Assembly (NCBI RefSeq): GCF_000336385.2
Contig: NZ_HG424531.1
Coordinates: 1 to 41,473, forward strand
Length of the DNA: 41,473 nt
Source: Lysobacter antibioticus HS124
GTDB taxonomy: Bacteria; Pseudomonadota; Gammaproteobacteria; Xanthomonadales; Xanthomonadaceae
Reading direction: 5' to 3'
Part shown: piece after piece, positions 17,866 through 28,256 of the stretch
How the letters are laid out: each line of letters opens with the position of its first letter
Position numbering within the stretch: the first letter of the stretch is position 1
Notes under the pieces: model-generated
Told to the model about the DNA's origin: nothing
Databases searched by the model: none
Seen by the model: only the letters and a program-made list of their open reading frames with translations
Made by a program: the position numbers and the translations under genes

Positions 17866-19728
17866 ATGAGTCCGATCGCCCCGCGTCCTCGTTCTCGCCT
17901 GCGCCACAGCGCGCTGGCATTCACCGTGCTCGCCTTGCTCGCGGGCGGCGTCGCGCACGCCGCAGAAACCGCGCCGGCCGCGGCATCGCGGACCGCGGCC
18001 GTCGACGACGTCGCCGCCCGCACCCGCGCCTTCAACGCCCTGATCGACGAGCATTGGGAGGGCATGCTGCGTCTGTTGCCGGAACAGGCCAGCTTCTTCG
18101 GCGACTATCGCTACAACACCCAGTGGAGCGACTTCTCCCTGGCCGGGGCCGAACGCCGCCAGGCCTTCGGCCGCGACATGCTGCAACGGGTTCGCGCGGT
18201 CGACACTCGCGGCTTCGCCGAGGCCGATCTGCTCAACCACCGTCTGCTGGTGCGCTGGATCGAGAACGACCTGCAGTCCTACGCGATCAAGAGCCATCTG
18301 ATGCCGCTGGACCAGTTCAACGGCAGCCACCTGTTCCTGACCATCATCGTCAAAGCCTTTCCCTTCAACGATACCCGCCAGTACGACGACTATCTGGTCC
18401 GGCTGCGCGCGATCCCGCGCATCCTCGACCAGGTCACCGAAGTCGCGCGCCAAGGCGCGCGCGAAGGCCTGATGCCGCCGCGCTACCTGCTGGAGAAGAT
18501 CGTCGGCCAGTGCAACGGCATCGCCGACGCGGCCGGCGAGAACAGCGTTTTCGCCGCCTCGCTGAACAAGTTCCCGGCCAGCGTGCCGCAGGCCGAGCGC
18601 GAGCGCCTGCGCAAGCAGATCCTGGAGGTCGTCGACGGCGAAGTGCGCCCGGCCTATCGCCGCCTGGCCGAATTCGTCGCCAAGGAATATGCGCCGCAAG
18701 GCCGCAGCGAGTACGGCGTGTGGTCGCTGCCGAACGGCGATGCCTACTACCGCTACCAGATCGAGCAATTCACCGGCTCGTCGCTGAGCGCGGAGCAGAT
18801 CCACGCCCTGGGCCTGAGCGAAGTCGAAAGGATCGAACGCGAGCAGACCCGGATCGTGCGCGAGCTGGGGTATGCCGACCTGAAAACGGCGCGCGAGCGC
18901 ATGGGCCGCGACCCGGCCCGGCACGCGCAGTCGCGCGAGCAGATCCTCGAGCTGTATCGCGGCTACCTGGCCAAGATGGAACAGCGCCTGCCGGAGCTGT
19001 TCGGCACCCTGCCGCAGACCCGCGTGCAGGTGCAGGCGGTGGAGGCCTGGCGCGAGAAAGAGGCCTCGGCCGCGCAATACATGCCCGGCACGCCGGACGG
19101 CGCGCGCCCGGGCCTGATCACGGTCAACACCGGCGAACCGGAGCAGCGCCTGCTCGGCACCATCGAGGCCATCGCCTATCACGAGGGCGTGCCGGGCCAT
19201 CACCTGCAATCTTCGATCACCCGCGCGCTGCCGGCGCTGCCCAAGTTCCGTACCCTGACCGGGCAGTTGGCCTTCATCGAAGGCTGGGGCCTGTACTCGG
19301 AAGACCTGGGCAAGGAGATCGGTTTCTACCAGGACCCCTACAGCGATTTCGGCCGGCTCTCGCAGGAGCTGGTGCGCGCCAACCGGCTGGTGCTCGACAC
19401 CGGCATCCACCACAAGCGCTGGAACCGCGAGCAGGTGGTGCAATGGATGCGCGATCACTCCGACATGGAGGAGCCCAACATCCAGGCCGAGACCGACCGC
19501 TACATCGCCTGGCCGGGCCAGGCCCTGGCCTACAAGATGGGGCAGTTGAAGATCCGCGAGCTGCGCGCCCGTTCCGAACGCGAACTCGGCGAGCGCTTCG
19601 ACATCCGCGCTTTCCACGACCAAGTGCTCGGCGGCGGCGCGCTGCCGCTGGACGAACTGGACGCTCGGATCGGGCGCTGGATCGCCGCGAACCGACCGCA
19701 CGGCAACGCGCACGACGCGGCCAAGTAA
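17866..19728 (+). CDS. Exported DUF885 protein, putative metallopeptidase
   Basis: A 620-residue protein with a signal peptide (residues 12-32, LAFTVLALLAGGVAHA), so periplasmic or secreted. The rest is a DUF885 domain, largely helical. The conserved HEGVPGHH (His439-His446) resembles a stretched zinc-binding HExxH motif, with a likely third ligand Glu472 in FIEGWGLYSED; these are the family's hallmark segments. Members are generally predicted to be zinc peptidases. GGAG lies 6 nt before the ATG. It sits between the transporter and its two-component genes, so it may process or clear the exported or sensed molecule; this is inference. Confidence 0.9.
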   Translation: MSPIAPRPRSRLRHSALAFTVLALLAGGVAHAAETAPAAASRTAAVDDVAARTRAFNALIDEHWEGMLRLLPEQASFFGDYRYNTQWSDFSLAGAERRQAFGRDMLQRVRAVDTRGFAEADLLNHRLLVRWIENDLQSYAIKSHLMPLDQFNGSHLFLTIIVKAFPFNDTRQYDDYLVRLRAIPRILDQVTEVARQGAREGLMPPRYLLEKIVGQCNGIADAAGENSVFAASLNKFPASVPQAERERLRKQILEVVDGEVRPAYRRLAEFVAKEYAPQGRSEYGVWSLPNGDAYYRYQIEQFTGSSLSAEQIHALGLSEVERIEREQTRIVRELGYADLKTARERMGRDPARHAQSREQILELYRGYLAKMEQRLPELFGTLPQTRVQVQAVEAWREKEASAAQYMPGTPDGARPGLITVNTGEPEQRLLGTIEAIAYHEGVPGHHLQSSITRALPALPKFRTLTGQLAFIEGWGLYSEDLGKEIGFYQDPYSDFGRLSQELVRANRLVLDTGIHHKRWNREQVVQWMRDHSDMEEPNIQAETDRYIAWPGQALAYKMGQLKIRELRARSERELGERFDIRAFHDQVLGGGALPLDELDARIGRWIAANRPHGNAHDAAK

Positions 19729-19730
19729 GC

Positions 19731-19820
19731 GCCCGGTCGAGCTCCGGGCAAGACCGGCGTTCGCCCGCCATGGGCGACGCTGGCATACTCCACGCACTAC
19801 GGCGGCGCGGTTTCGCGCCG
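19731..19820 (+). promoter_or_regulatory. Short regulatory gap before the regulator gene
   Basis: Contains GCCCGG, 7-nt spacer, CCGGGC (19731-19749), which may be a terminator or a dyad related to the CCGG-centred palindromes upstream of the operon. A poor -24/-12-like match follows (TGGCATACTCCACGC, 19781-19795), then a hairpin CGGCGCG-GTTT-CGCGCCG (19803-19820) in the leader. The regulator-kinase pair may therefore be transcribed partly on its own. Confidence 0.3.
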
Positions 19821-19842
19821 TCGCACGCACAATGGAATCCCG

Positions 19843-21201
<1,359 letters not shown>

Positions 21202-21211
21202 GGCCGCCCGC

Positions 21212-22516
21212 ATGCGCCGTCCGTCCCTGAGCCTGGTCTTCGCCGCGATCGCGCTGATCTACCTTGCCGCGGGCGCGGCCGCGACCTTGTGGCTGTCGGG
21301 CTATCTGTCCAATCGCTGGCTGGCGCTGGCCATCGTGCTCGCGATACTGGCGCCGCTGCTGATCTACCACGTGCGGCGCGCGTTCGCGCCGATGAATTCG
21401 CTGTTCCGCGCGCTCGCCGGCTCGGTGGCCAGCTACCGCGACGGCGACTATTCGATCAGCTTCCACTGGACCGGCGGCGGCGACCTGGGCGAACTGGTCG
21501 CCAGCCACAACCGCCTCGGCGATGCGCTGCGCGAGCAGCGCCTGAGCCTGGTCCAGCGCGAGCTGCTGCTCGACACCATGGTCCAGAACACGCCGGTGGC
21601 GATGCTGCTGGTCGATCCGAGCCGGCGCATCGTTCACGGCAATCTCGCCGCGCGCAAGATGCTCGGCGAAGGCCGGCGCCTGGAGGGCCAGGATTTCGCC
21701 GAACTGCTGGCGCGCGCGCCGTGGCCGATGCAGGAGGCCTTCGAGCGCGGCGGCGACGGCATGTTCAGCGTCGGCGACATCGAGAACGAAGAGATCTATC
21801 ACCTGTCGCGGCGCATCTTCCGTCTCAACGGCCGCGCCCACGAATTGGTGTTGCTGCGTCAGCTCACCGCCGAGCTGCGCCGGCAGGAAGTGCAGACCTG
21901 GAAGAAAGTGATCCGGGTGATCAGCCACGAGCTCAACAATTCGCTGGCGCCGATCGCCTCGCTGGCCCATTCCGGCGCCGAACTGCTGCGGCGCGGCCAG
22001 CACGAACGCCTGCCGACCGCGCTGCAGACCATCGAAGAGCGCGCGCGCCACCTGGAAGGCTTCATCCGCGACTACGCCCGCTTCGCCAAGCTGCCGGCGC
22101 CGCGGCTGCAACCGATCGAGTGGTCGCGGTTCATCGAACAACTGCGCAGTCAGGTCGCCTTCGTCTACGACGGTGTGCCCGGCGAAGCGGTGGCCCGAGT
22201 CGACGCGGCCCAGCTCGAACAGAGCCTGATCAATCTGCTCAAGAACGCGCACGAATCGGGCTCGGCGCCGGACGAAGTGCGGCTGCAGCTGCGTCGGGTC
22301 CAGGACGCCTGGCGCATCGACGTGCTCGACCGCGGCAGCGGCATGAACGATGCCGTGCTCGCCAACGCCCTGCTGCCGTTCTATTCGACCAAGCGCAACG
22401 GCACCGGCCTGGGACTGGCGCTGGCGCGCGAGATCGCCGAAGCCCATGGCGGCCGCATCGCCCTGCTCAACCGCCAGGGCGGCGGGCTATGCGTGTCGAT
22501 GGTGCTGCCGGACTGA
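21212..22516 (+). CDS. NtrY-type sensor histidine kinase
   Basis: A 434-residue membrane kinase. Two transmembrane helices (about 7-29 and 35-53) are separated by only a few residues, so there is no real periplasmic sensor. A HAMP-like linker and a PAS-like domain (about 120-215; NTPVAMLLVDPSRRIVHGN) follow. The HisKA box has His239 in VIRVISHELNNSLAPIASL, the form seen in NtrY kinases, and the ATPase domain has LINLLKNAHESG, DRGSGM and GTGLGLALA. It starts 11 nt after the regulator gene. With no periplasmic domain, signals may arrive through the membrane or from the neighbouring transporter, as in BceAB/BceS; that comparison is inference. Confidence 0.94.
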   Translation: MRRPSLSLVFAAIALIYLAAGAAATLWLSGYLSNRWLALAIVLAILAPLLIYHVRRAFAPMNSLFRALAGSVASYRDGDYSISFHWTGGGDLGELVASHNRLGDALREQRLSLVQRELLLDTMVQNTPVAMLLVDPSRRIVHGNLAARKMLGEGRRLEGQDFAELLARAPWPMQEAFERGGDGMFSVGDIENEEIYHLSRRIFRLNGRAHELVLLRQLTAELRRQEVQTWKKVIRVISHELNNSLAPIASLAHSGAELLRRGQHERLPTALQTIEERARHLEGFIRDYARFAKLPAPRLQPIEWSRFIEQLRSQVAFVYDGVPGEAVARVDAAQLEQSLINLLKNAHESGSAPDEVRLQLRRVQDAWRIDVLDRGSGMNDAVLANALLPFYSTKRNGTGLGLALAREIAEAHGGRIALLNRQGGGLCVSMVLPD

Positions 22517-22975
22517 AACGCTCGCCCGCGCCGCGCGTGCGCGCATTGCCTGGCCGAGCCGATCGCAGCCGCAGCCGCGATGGCTCCGCCGCCGCTGCTA
22601 CGGTGCGCAGCGAGCCGGCGCGAACCAATCGTCTGCGCCACGCCGTGGCCGATCCGGCTCCGATGCGCGCGCATCGGTTGCCATCGTGCCGACGCCTGGC
22701 GGGCCGGCTCGACTTTCCGCTCCCGGTTCGCGTCTACCGCGATTGCCGAGCGCGGACTCGCCGATTCGCGAACGAGCGCATGGTCTTGGCGCGGCGCTTG
22801 ACCCACGCTTGCGCGGCGATACGCATCGCAACCAACTCCCGCACGAATTCCGCCGCGCGAACCGTAGGGTGAAACGCCCTGCGCTTCGTTTCTGGCGTGG
22901 ACGTGCGCGTTCGACGATCGTTTCGCGTCCGCCAATCGAGCTGTTTTTCCAAACAATGGAAGAGGAGATTCGCCA
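22517..22975 (+). other. 459-nt stretch without a gene
   Basis: Lies between the kinase gene and the GH18 gene. Several open frames cross it but have Arg/Ser/Ala-biased composition and no ribosome binding site. The final 120 nt have lower GC than the surroundings and hold a small dyad (GAAACG, 10 nt, CGTTTC at 22871-22892) and a good AGGAG ribosome binding site for the next gene. The GH18 promoter must lie here, but no confident hexamers could be picked. Confidence 0.45.
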
Positions 22976-23848
22976 ATGCTTCGCAAATCTACGCTTTTGG
23001 CTCTCGGTCTAATGGCAATGCTCGCCAGTTTCGGCGCGTGCGCAGCGCGCAACGTCGTTTTCCTCAACAATCCTTCGCCGCAGGACGTCAAGGACATCGC
23101 CCACTATCGCGTGAAGAGCACGGGCAAACCGTTCTTTTCCGATCTGGTGCTGTTCGCCGCCAACATCAACGGCAGCACGCCCAATACGCCCGTGCTCTAC
23201 TACAACACGGAGATGAGCACGATCCTGAATCAGAACATCGACGCCGTCCGCCAGTTGCAGAACAACGGGATCAAGGTGCAGATCTCGTACCTGGGCAATC
23301 ATCAGAACGCCGGCTGGTCGTGCAACATGACCTCCAGGACCGCGACCAGGCTCGCCAACGCGATGGTCGCCGACGTGATCAAGTACGGGCTCGACGGCAT
23401 CAGCGTCGACGACGAATACTCGACATGCTCGGGCAGCGCGAGTTCGTTCTATGCCGTACTCAAGGCGATCCGCGCCCACCCCTACTTCGGCGGCAAGACC
23501 CTGAGCAAGGCGCTGTGGTCGGACTCGCAGTACTTCCGCTCGCCCTACAACGCCGCCAATCAGCTGACCGAAGGCTACGAGATGACCTACGCCGGCAGCG
23601 TCGGTTACTTGGCCCCGTACGTCGGCTACGGCATGGCCAAGAGCAGCTTGTTCCTCGGCATCTCGCCGGAATTCAGCTCGGCCTCGCAGGCGCGGTCGAT
23701 CGCCCAGAGCGTCGCCAACGGCGGCTACCAGGGCGTGATGATCTGGGCGCCGAACGCCTTCCTCGACCGGACCGCGGCGGCGCAGTACTACACCGAGATC
23801 GTCAAAGCCCAGGCCGGCGCCACCGAGTCGGTCGAATACATGCCTTGA
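22976..23848 (+). CDS. Secreted GH18 endo-beta-N-acetylglucosaminidase (Endo H-like)
   Basis: A 290-residue secreted protein with a signal peptide ending ASFGACA. The core resembles Streptomyces Endo H, which cleaves the chitobiose core of N-glycans: GIKVQISYLGNHQNAG and KYGLDGISVDDEY align by eye with the Endo H segments. In the GH18 signature DGxDxDxE, the last Asp (145) and the catalytic Glu147 are kept, but the first inner Asp is Ser143. Activity is therefore probable but not certain; a lectin-like or altered role is possible. GC at third positions is lower than in neighbours, a hint of transfer. Lysobacter-like predators secrete many such hydrolases. Standing alone with AGGAG before the ATG. 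Confidence 0.85.
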   Translation: MLRKSTLLALGLMAMLASFGACAARNVVFLNNPSPQDVKDIAHYRVKSTGKPFFSDLVLFAANINGSTPNTPVLYYNTEMSTILNQNIDAVRQLQNNGIKVQISYLGNHQNAGWSCNMTSRTATRLANAMVADVIKYGLDGISVDDEYSTCSGSASSFYAVLKAIRAHPYFGGKTLSKALWSDSQYFRSPYNAANQLTEGYEMTYAGSVGYLAPYVGYGMAKSSLFLGISPEFSSASQARSIAQSVANGGYQGVMIWAPNAFLDRTAAAQYYTEIVKAQAGATESVEYMP

Positions 23849-23866
23849 GGCAGCACACTGAAACCC

Positions 23867-23971
23867 CCGGAGGTCCGCTTGCGCGGGCATGACGGGCGAA
23901 GCGGCGCGGGCGAAGCGGTTGCCTGCCTCGCGCGCAGCCCTTTCGCCGTCATCCCGCGCGAGCGGGGGCCC
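23867..23971. repeat. Two inverted copies of a GC-rich REP-like repeat
   Basis: Copy one (23867-23896), read on the minus strand, begins CCCGTCATGCCCGCGCAAGC. Copy two (23946-23971), on the plus strand, begins CCGTCATCCCGCGCGAGCGG. Both share CCGTCAT, CCGCGC and AAGCGG/GAGCGG, so they face each other across about 50 nt. Each has an internal short hairpin. Repeats of the form GTCAT-CCCGCG-AGCGGG are dispersed in many proteobacterial genomes; copy number here cannot be judged from one window. Confidence 0.5.
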
Positions 23972-24126
23972 AGGGCGCCCGGACAGGTTTTACAGGTCTC
24001 TGCCCGACGCGCGCGCAAAGCGGCTGGAAGCGGAAAAGCGGAGCGCGCCTGCACCGCACGAAGTTCGCCCTGCGTCTTCCACGCGCGGATTAGGCCCCCC
24101 GCTCCGTCGCGACCGCCCCGACTGGC

Positions 24127-25104
24127 CTAGTCGCGCACCGTCCCGGATTCGATCAGCCGCGGCTCGGCCAAGGCACCACAGGCATCGTCGGCGCCGAACA
24201 GCAGCGTCGACGGGACCGCGCCGTAGTAGCCATCGCCCACCCGGTTGTCGCGGAACACGTTGCCGGCCGAGGGGCATTCCGGCCGCGGCAGGGTGCAGCG
24301 CTCGATGCAGTACCAATCCGAGTAAGCCGCGCGCTTTCCGGCCCGGTCGAAGACGTTGTCGGCCATCCGGTTGGCGTCGGCGCCGTCGCGGGTGCGGATC
24401 GCGTCGCCGTTGACCGCGACGAAACGGTTGCGTTCGATCCGGTTGGCGCTGGCGCCGTGGGCGAGGTAGATCGCGTGCAGATAGCCCGAGTACTCGCTGG
24501 GATTCTCGATCGACTCGAAGTGATTGTCGTACAAGCCGTTGTAGCGCGAATTGATCAGCCGCACCGCCGCGTACGAGTACGGCGCCGGACCCGCGCCGTA
24601 GCGGCCGCCGATGCGGACGAAGCGCAGGTTGCGCACTTCGTTGTAGCCGTTCCAGCCGCCGGCCGGGTCGTTGCGGTCGCCGACCAGATCGATGCCGAGC
24701 CAGTAGTTGGTCACGGTCAGATAGCGGAACTGCAGTTTCGACGCGCCGGCGGCGCTGCGCAGCTCGAACCAGGTGCCGGCGCTGCCGCCGCCATCGAACA
24801 CCGGCCGCGCGCCCGCGCCGGGTGTCGGCAGGAAGCTGATGCGGTGACCGTTCAAGTACGTCCATAGGACCTGTTGGCCGCGGTAGGTCCCCGGCGCGAT
24901 CCTTATCTCGATGTCCTCGCGCGGCGCATGGGCTTGCAGCAGCCGGTCGGCGCGGGCCAGCGTGCGGATCGCGGTCGCGGCGCTGCGTCCGTCGCGGGCG
25001 TCGTCGCCGTCGGCCGCCAGGTACAGGCGGAACACCGCCTGCGCCGGCGGCGCGCACAGCAAGGCGACTGCGGCCAGCGTCGCGCCGGCGAGCCTGGTGA
25101 TCAT
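24127..25104 (-). CDS. Secreted right-handed parallel beta-helix protein
   Basis: A 325-residue protein with a signal peptide ending CAPPAQA. The mature start VFRLYLAADGDDARDGRS and ATAIRTLARADRLLQ is typical of secreted Pel/PL-6-like beta-helix proteins, in which DG...G...P..TL precedes the first coils. Repeating strand-turn units follow (LQFRYLTVTNYWLGIDLVGD; NRIERNRFVAVNGDAIRTRD; NRMADNVFDRAG), consistent with coils of about 22-25 residues. Three late Cys-containing segments (WYCIERCTLP; RPECPS; DDACGAL) could form disulfides. Function could be polysaccharide lyase or surface binding; no catalytic site was assigned. It is downstream of glmU but separated by strong hairpins, so transcribed separately. 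Confidence 0.8.
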   Translation of the reverse strand: MITRLAGATLAAVALLCAPPAQAVFRLYLAADGDDARDGRSAATAIRTLARADRLLQAHAPREDIEIRIAPGTYRGQQVLWTYLNGHRISFLPTPGAGARPVFDGGGSAGTWFELRSAAGASKLQFRYLTVTNYWLGIDLVGDRNDPAGGWNGYNEVRNLRFVRIGGRYGAGPAPYSYAAVRLINSRYNGLYDNHFESIENPSEYSGYLHAIYLAHGASANRIERNRFVAVNGDAIRTRDGADANRMADNVFDRAGKRAAYSDWYCIERCTLPRPECPSAGNVFRDNRVGDGYYGAVPSTLLFGADDACGALAEPRLIESGTVRD

Positions 25105-25142
25105 CGGTCGGCCCCCGCGCGTCCCCCGCGCCAGGGCAGGCT

Positions 25143-25208
25143 AGCGCGCGCGTCGCGCGCGCTGCGGTGCCGCGCATCACGGAACGCGCCGCTCCGGCGC
25201 GTTCCGTG
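25143..25208 (-). terminator. Tandem hairpins terminating glmU
   Basis: Nearest glmU is a perfect 14-bp hairpin at 25178-25208 (arms CACGGAACGCGCCG and CGGCGCGTTCCGTG, loop CTC), only 9 nt past the stop codon. A second follows at 25143-25163 (AGCGCGCGCG, T, CGCGCGCGCT). T tracts are absent, as is common in very GC-rich genomes. The pair separates glmU from the beta-helix gene downstream. Confidence 0.65.
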
Positions 25209-25217
25209 GCGTCGCGC

Positions 25218-26582
25218 TTACTTCTTCTTGACCGGGCGCTTCCAGCCTTCGACCGTGGCCTGGCGCGCGCGCGCCACGGTCAGTTCGCCGGCCGGCGCCG
25301 TGCGGGTGATGACCGAACCGGCGGCGATGGTCGCGTCCTTGCCGATCGTCACCGGCGCCACCAGCGAAGCGTTGGAACCGATGAAGGCGCCGTCCTCGAT
25401 CGTGGTCACCGACTTGTTGACCCCATCGTAGTTGCAGGTGATGGTGCCGGCGCCGACGTTGACCCCGGCGCCGATCACCGCGTCGCCGAGGTAGGTCAGA
25501 TGGTTGGCCTTGCTGCCGACGCCGACCCGAGCGTTCTTGGTCTCGACGAAGTTGCCGACGTGGGCGCCGTCGGCCAGCACCGTGCCCGGACGCAGGCGCG
25601 AATACGGGCCGATCTGCGCGGCGCCCTCGACCACCACGCCGTCGAGATCGCAATGCGCGCGCACTTCGGTGCCGGCGCCCAGGCGCACGTCCTTGAGCCG
25701 GCTGAACGGACCGATGCGCACGCCGTCGCCGAGTTCGACCGTGCCTTCGAGGACCACGTCGACATCGATCTCGACATCGCGCCCGACCGTCACCGTGCCG
25801 CGCTGGTCGTAGCGCGCGGGATCGGCCAGGCGCGCGCCCTGCACGCACAACGCACGCGCGGCGCGGCGCTGGAACGCGCGCTCGAGCTGGGCCAGCTGCC
25901 AGGGATCGTTGGCGCCTTCGACCTCGATCGGGTCGTCGACGTGGACCATCTCGGCCGCGGTGTACTCGGCCGCGGCCGAGCCGAACACGTCGGTCAGGTA
26001 GTACTCGCCCTGGGCGTTGTCGTTGCCCAGGCGCTCCAGCCAGCGCCGCAGCGGTTCGCCGTCGGCGACCAGGATGCCGGTGTTGACGGTGCGGATCGCG
26101 CGCTGCTCCTCATCGGCGTCCTTGTGCTCGACGATGCGGCCGACCCGGCCTTCCGGATCGCGCACGATGCGGCCGTAACCGGTCGGGTCGTCGAGATCGG
26201 CGACCAGCACCGCGATCCGCCCCGGTGCCGCGAGCAGGCGTTGCAGGGTGTTCGGCGCGATCAGCGGCACATCGCCGTACAGGATCAGCACGCGCGCGTC
26301 CTGCGGCACGTCCGGCATCGCCTGCTGCACCGCATGGCCGGTGCCCAGGCGTTCGCTCTGTTCGGCCCAGGACAGGTCGTCCTGGCCGGCGAACGCGGCC
26401 CGCACCTGCTCGCCGCCGTGGCCGTAGACCACATGAATGCCGGCCGGGTTCAGCGCGCGCGCGGTGTCGATCACGTGCGCCAGCATCGGCCGCCCGGCGA
26501 TCTTCTGCAGCACCTTGGCGGTGGCCGACTTCATCCGCTTGCCCTCGCCCGCGGCGAGGATGACGATATGCAACTGGTTCAT
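25218..26582 (-). CDS. glmU: Bifunctional UDP-GlcNAc pyrophosphorylase / GlcN-1-P acetyltransferase
   Basis: A 454-residue enzyme (E. coli 456) performing the last two steps to UDP-GlcNAc: acetylation of glucosamine-1-phosphate, then uridylylation. The N-terminal nucleotidyltransferase domain has [25 protein letters not shown] and NTGILVADG. The C-terminal left-handed beta-helix of hexapeptide repeats includes [39 protein letters not shown] and the acetyltransferase segment TITCNYDG. It ends in basic KRPVKKK. The start MNQLHIVIL fits family length; an in-frame ATG five codons earlier has no better ribosome binding site. It functions with glmS in this window. In related genomes glmU directly follows atpC; here three glycosylation genes intervene. 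Confidence 0.97.
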   Translation of the reverse strand: MNQLHIVILAAGEGKRMKSATAKVLQKIAGRPMLAHVIDTARALNPAGIHVVYGHGGEQVRAAFAGQDDLSWAEQSERLGTGHAVQQAMPDVPQDARVLILYGDVPLIAPNTLQRLLAAPGRIAVLVADLDDPTGYGRIVRDPEGRVGRIVEHKDADEEQRAIRTVNTGILVADGEPLRRWLERLGNDNAQGEYYLTDVFGSAAAEYTAAEMVHVDDPIEVEGANDPWQLAQLERAFQRRAARALCVQGARLADPARYDQRGTVTVGRDVEIDVDVVLEGTVELGDGVRIGPFSRLKDVRLGAGTEVRAHCDLDGVVVEGAAQIGPYSRLRPGTVLADGAHVGNFVETKNARVGVGSKANHLTYLGDAVIGAGVNVGAGTITCNYDGVNKSVTTIEDGAFIGSNASLVAPVTIGKDATIAAGSVITRTAPAGELTVARARQATVEGWKRPVKKK

Positions 26583-26672
26583 CGAATCACGAGCCATCGA
26601 GAATGTCCGATTCCTTGACGCGCATGCCGCGCCCGGGCCGAATCTTAGCAACTGTCGATTGCGGGACCCTGC

Positions 26673-28256
26673 ATGTCCGCTGAGCGAGTTTCCTGGCGCC
26701 CCGCCGCCGCCGTGGCCCTGTTCTTCACCCTGCTCGCAGCCCTGGTGCAGCGCCAGGACGCGAACTGGGACCTGCGTAACTATCATTTGTATACGCCGTT
26801 GGCATGGCTGGACGGTCGGCTGCAGACCGACATCGCCGCGGCGCAGATGCAGACCTGGCACAACCCCATCGCCGATCTGCCGTTCGCGTTGCTGGTGCGC
26901 GCCGGCGCGGGCGGTTGGCTGGTGTCGCTATGGCTGGCGCTGCCGACCTTCCTCGCCCTGTCGTTCGGCTTGCGCCTGCTCGACCGCCTGTGGCCGGCGC
27001 AGCGCAGCCCGCTGCGCACTTGGATGGCCGGCTTGGTCGCGATCACCGGCGCGGCGGTCTATCCGGGCGCGGCGGCGACCTTCAACGACCACATCGTCGC
27101 CGCTTTCGTACTCGGCGGCCTGTGGTGGATGGCCGATTCGCAGTCGCGCCGCGGCGCCTGGAAGACCTGGCTGCCGATCGGCCTGCTCGGCGGACTCGCC
27201 GCCGGGCTGAAGCTGACGGCGGCGATGTACTGCCTGGGCTTCGTCGCCGCCGCGGCGCTGGCCGGGCCCTGGCGGCAGGCGCCGGCGCGGCTGTGCGCGC
27301 TGGCCGTGGGCGGACTCATCGGCGCCGCGCTGAGTTGGGGGCCATGGGGCTGGTATCTATGGCAGCACCACGGCAATCCGCTGTTTCCCTATTTCAATCA
27401 CTGGTTCCATTCGCCCGACGCGCTGTTCGAAGATCGGCGCGACCTGCGCTTCCTGCCGCAGACCGCCTGGGACGCGTTGAACGTGCCGTTGCGCCTGCTG
27501 CGCAAGAGCAACGATTTCTCCGAGGCCTCGCTGGCCGACGCGCGCCTGCTGCTCGGCTTCGCCGCGCTCGCCGGCTGGCTGTGGGCGGGGCGCCGCCGCG
27601 ATGGCGCGGCGGAATCCGCGGACAGCGCGCAAAGCGCGGCGCGGGCGCTGCGTTGGCCGCTGCTGGGCTTCGTCCTGACCAGCTACGCGTTCTGGCTCGG
27701 CGTCTACAGCATCTACCGCTATCTGCTGCCGCTGGAGCTGCTGTGCTCGCTGCTGATCGTCGGCCTGCTGTCGCAGGCGTTCGCGCGGCGCTGGACCCGT
27801 ACCGCCCTCGTGCTCGGCGCGTTGCTCGCGATCGCGCCGACCAAGCATCCCGGCTGGGGCCGCGATCCGTTCCGCACGCCGATGATTTCGGTCGCCTTCC
27901 CCGCGCTGCCGCCCGGCAGCCTGATCGTGTCCAGCACCGAGGAACCGATCGGCCACGCCGCCGCGTTCCTGCCGCGCGAGGTGCCGCTGTACGCGATCCG
28001 CAACAACTTCATGGACCCGCAGCGCTGCACGCGCCTGCAACGACAGGTCGAGCACGGCATCGCGACGCATCCGGGGCCGCTGTGGCTGCTGCGTCCAGTG
28101 GCGGTCGATGCGATCGCCGCGCAGCGCATGAGCCTGTATGGGCTGCACCTGGACGGCGCTTGCCGTCCGATCGAAGACAGCCTGGCGCGATTGGAGCTGT
28201 GCCCGCTGCGGCGCGAGCCGTTCACTCCGATTTGTAACGCACCACCTGGTCGGTGA
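26673..28256 (+). CDS. Polytopic glycosyltransferase-like membrane protein (GT-C type)
   Basis: A 527-residue protein with about ten transmembrane helices and polar loops. After helix 1, the first loop has [19 protein letters not shown], with acidic residues placed as in GT-C enzymes that use polyprenyl-phosphate sugars. A large C-terminal soluble portion (from about residue 410; [20 protein letters not shown]) follows. I cannot name a family more closely than GT39/GT87-like. It is divergent from glmU and its 3' end overlaps the convergent GT2 gene by 35 nt. With the GT2 and GtrA neighbours it would be the acceptor-specific transferase of a Gtr-type surface-glycan glycosylation system. Confidence 0.75.
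   Translation: MSAERVSWRPAAAVALFFTLLAALVQRQDANWDLRNYHLYTPLAWLDGRLQTDIAAAQMQTWHNPIADLPFALLVRAGAGGWLVSLWLALPTFLALSFGLRLLDRLWPAQRSPLRTWMAGLVAITGAAVYPGAAATFNDHIVAAFVLGGLWWMADSQSRRGAWKTWLPIGLLGGLAAGLKLTAAMYCLGFVAAAALAGPWRQAPARLCALAVGGLIGAALSWGPWGWYLWQHHGNPLFPYFNHWFHSPDALFEDRRDLRFLPQTAWDALNVPLRLLRKSNDFSEASLADARLLLGFAALAGWLWAGRRRDGAAESADSAQSAARALRWPLLGFVLTSYAFWLGVYSIYRYLLPLELLCSLLIVGLLSQAFARRWTRTALVLGALLAIAPTKHPGWGRDPFRTPMISVAFPALPPGSLIVSSTEEPIGHAAAFLPREVPLYAIRNNFMDPQRCTRLQRQVEHGIATHPGPLWLLRPVAVDAIAAQRMSLYGLHLDGACRPIEDSLARLELCPLRREPFTPICNAPPGR

Noticed and set aside
19781-19795. A second sigma-54 promoter before the regulator gene
   Set aside because: TGGCATACTCCACGC keeps GG/GC spacing but misses several core bases. 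Too weak to call alone; kept only as part of a regulatory-gap note.
22517-22975. Small genes in the gap before GH18
   Set aside because: Open frames have no ribosome binding site and biased composition; none looks like a protein.
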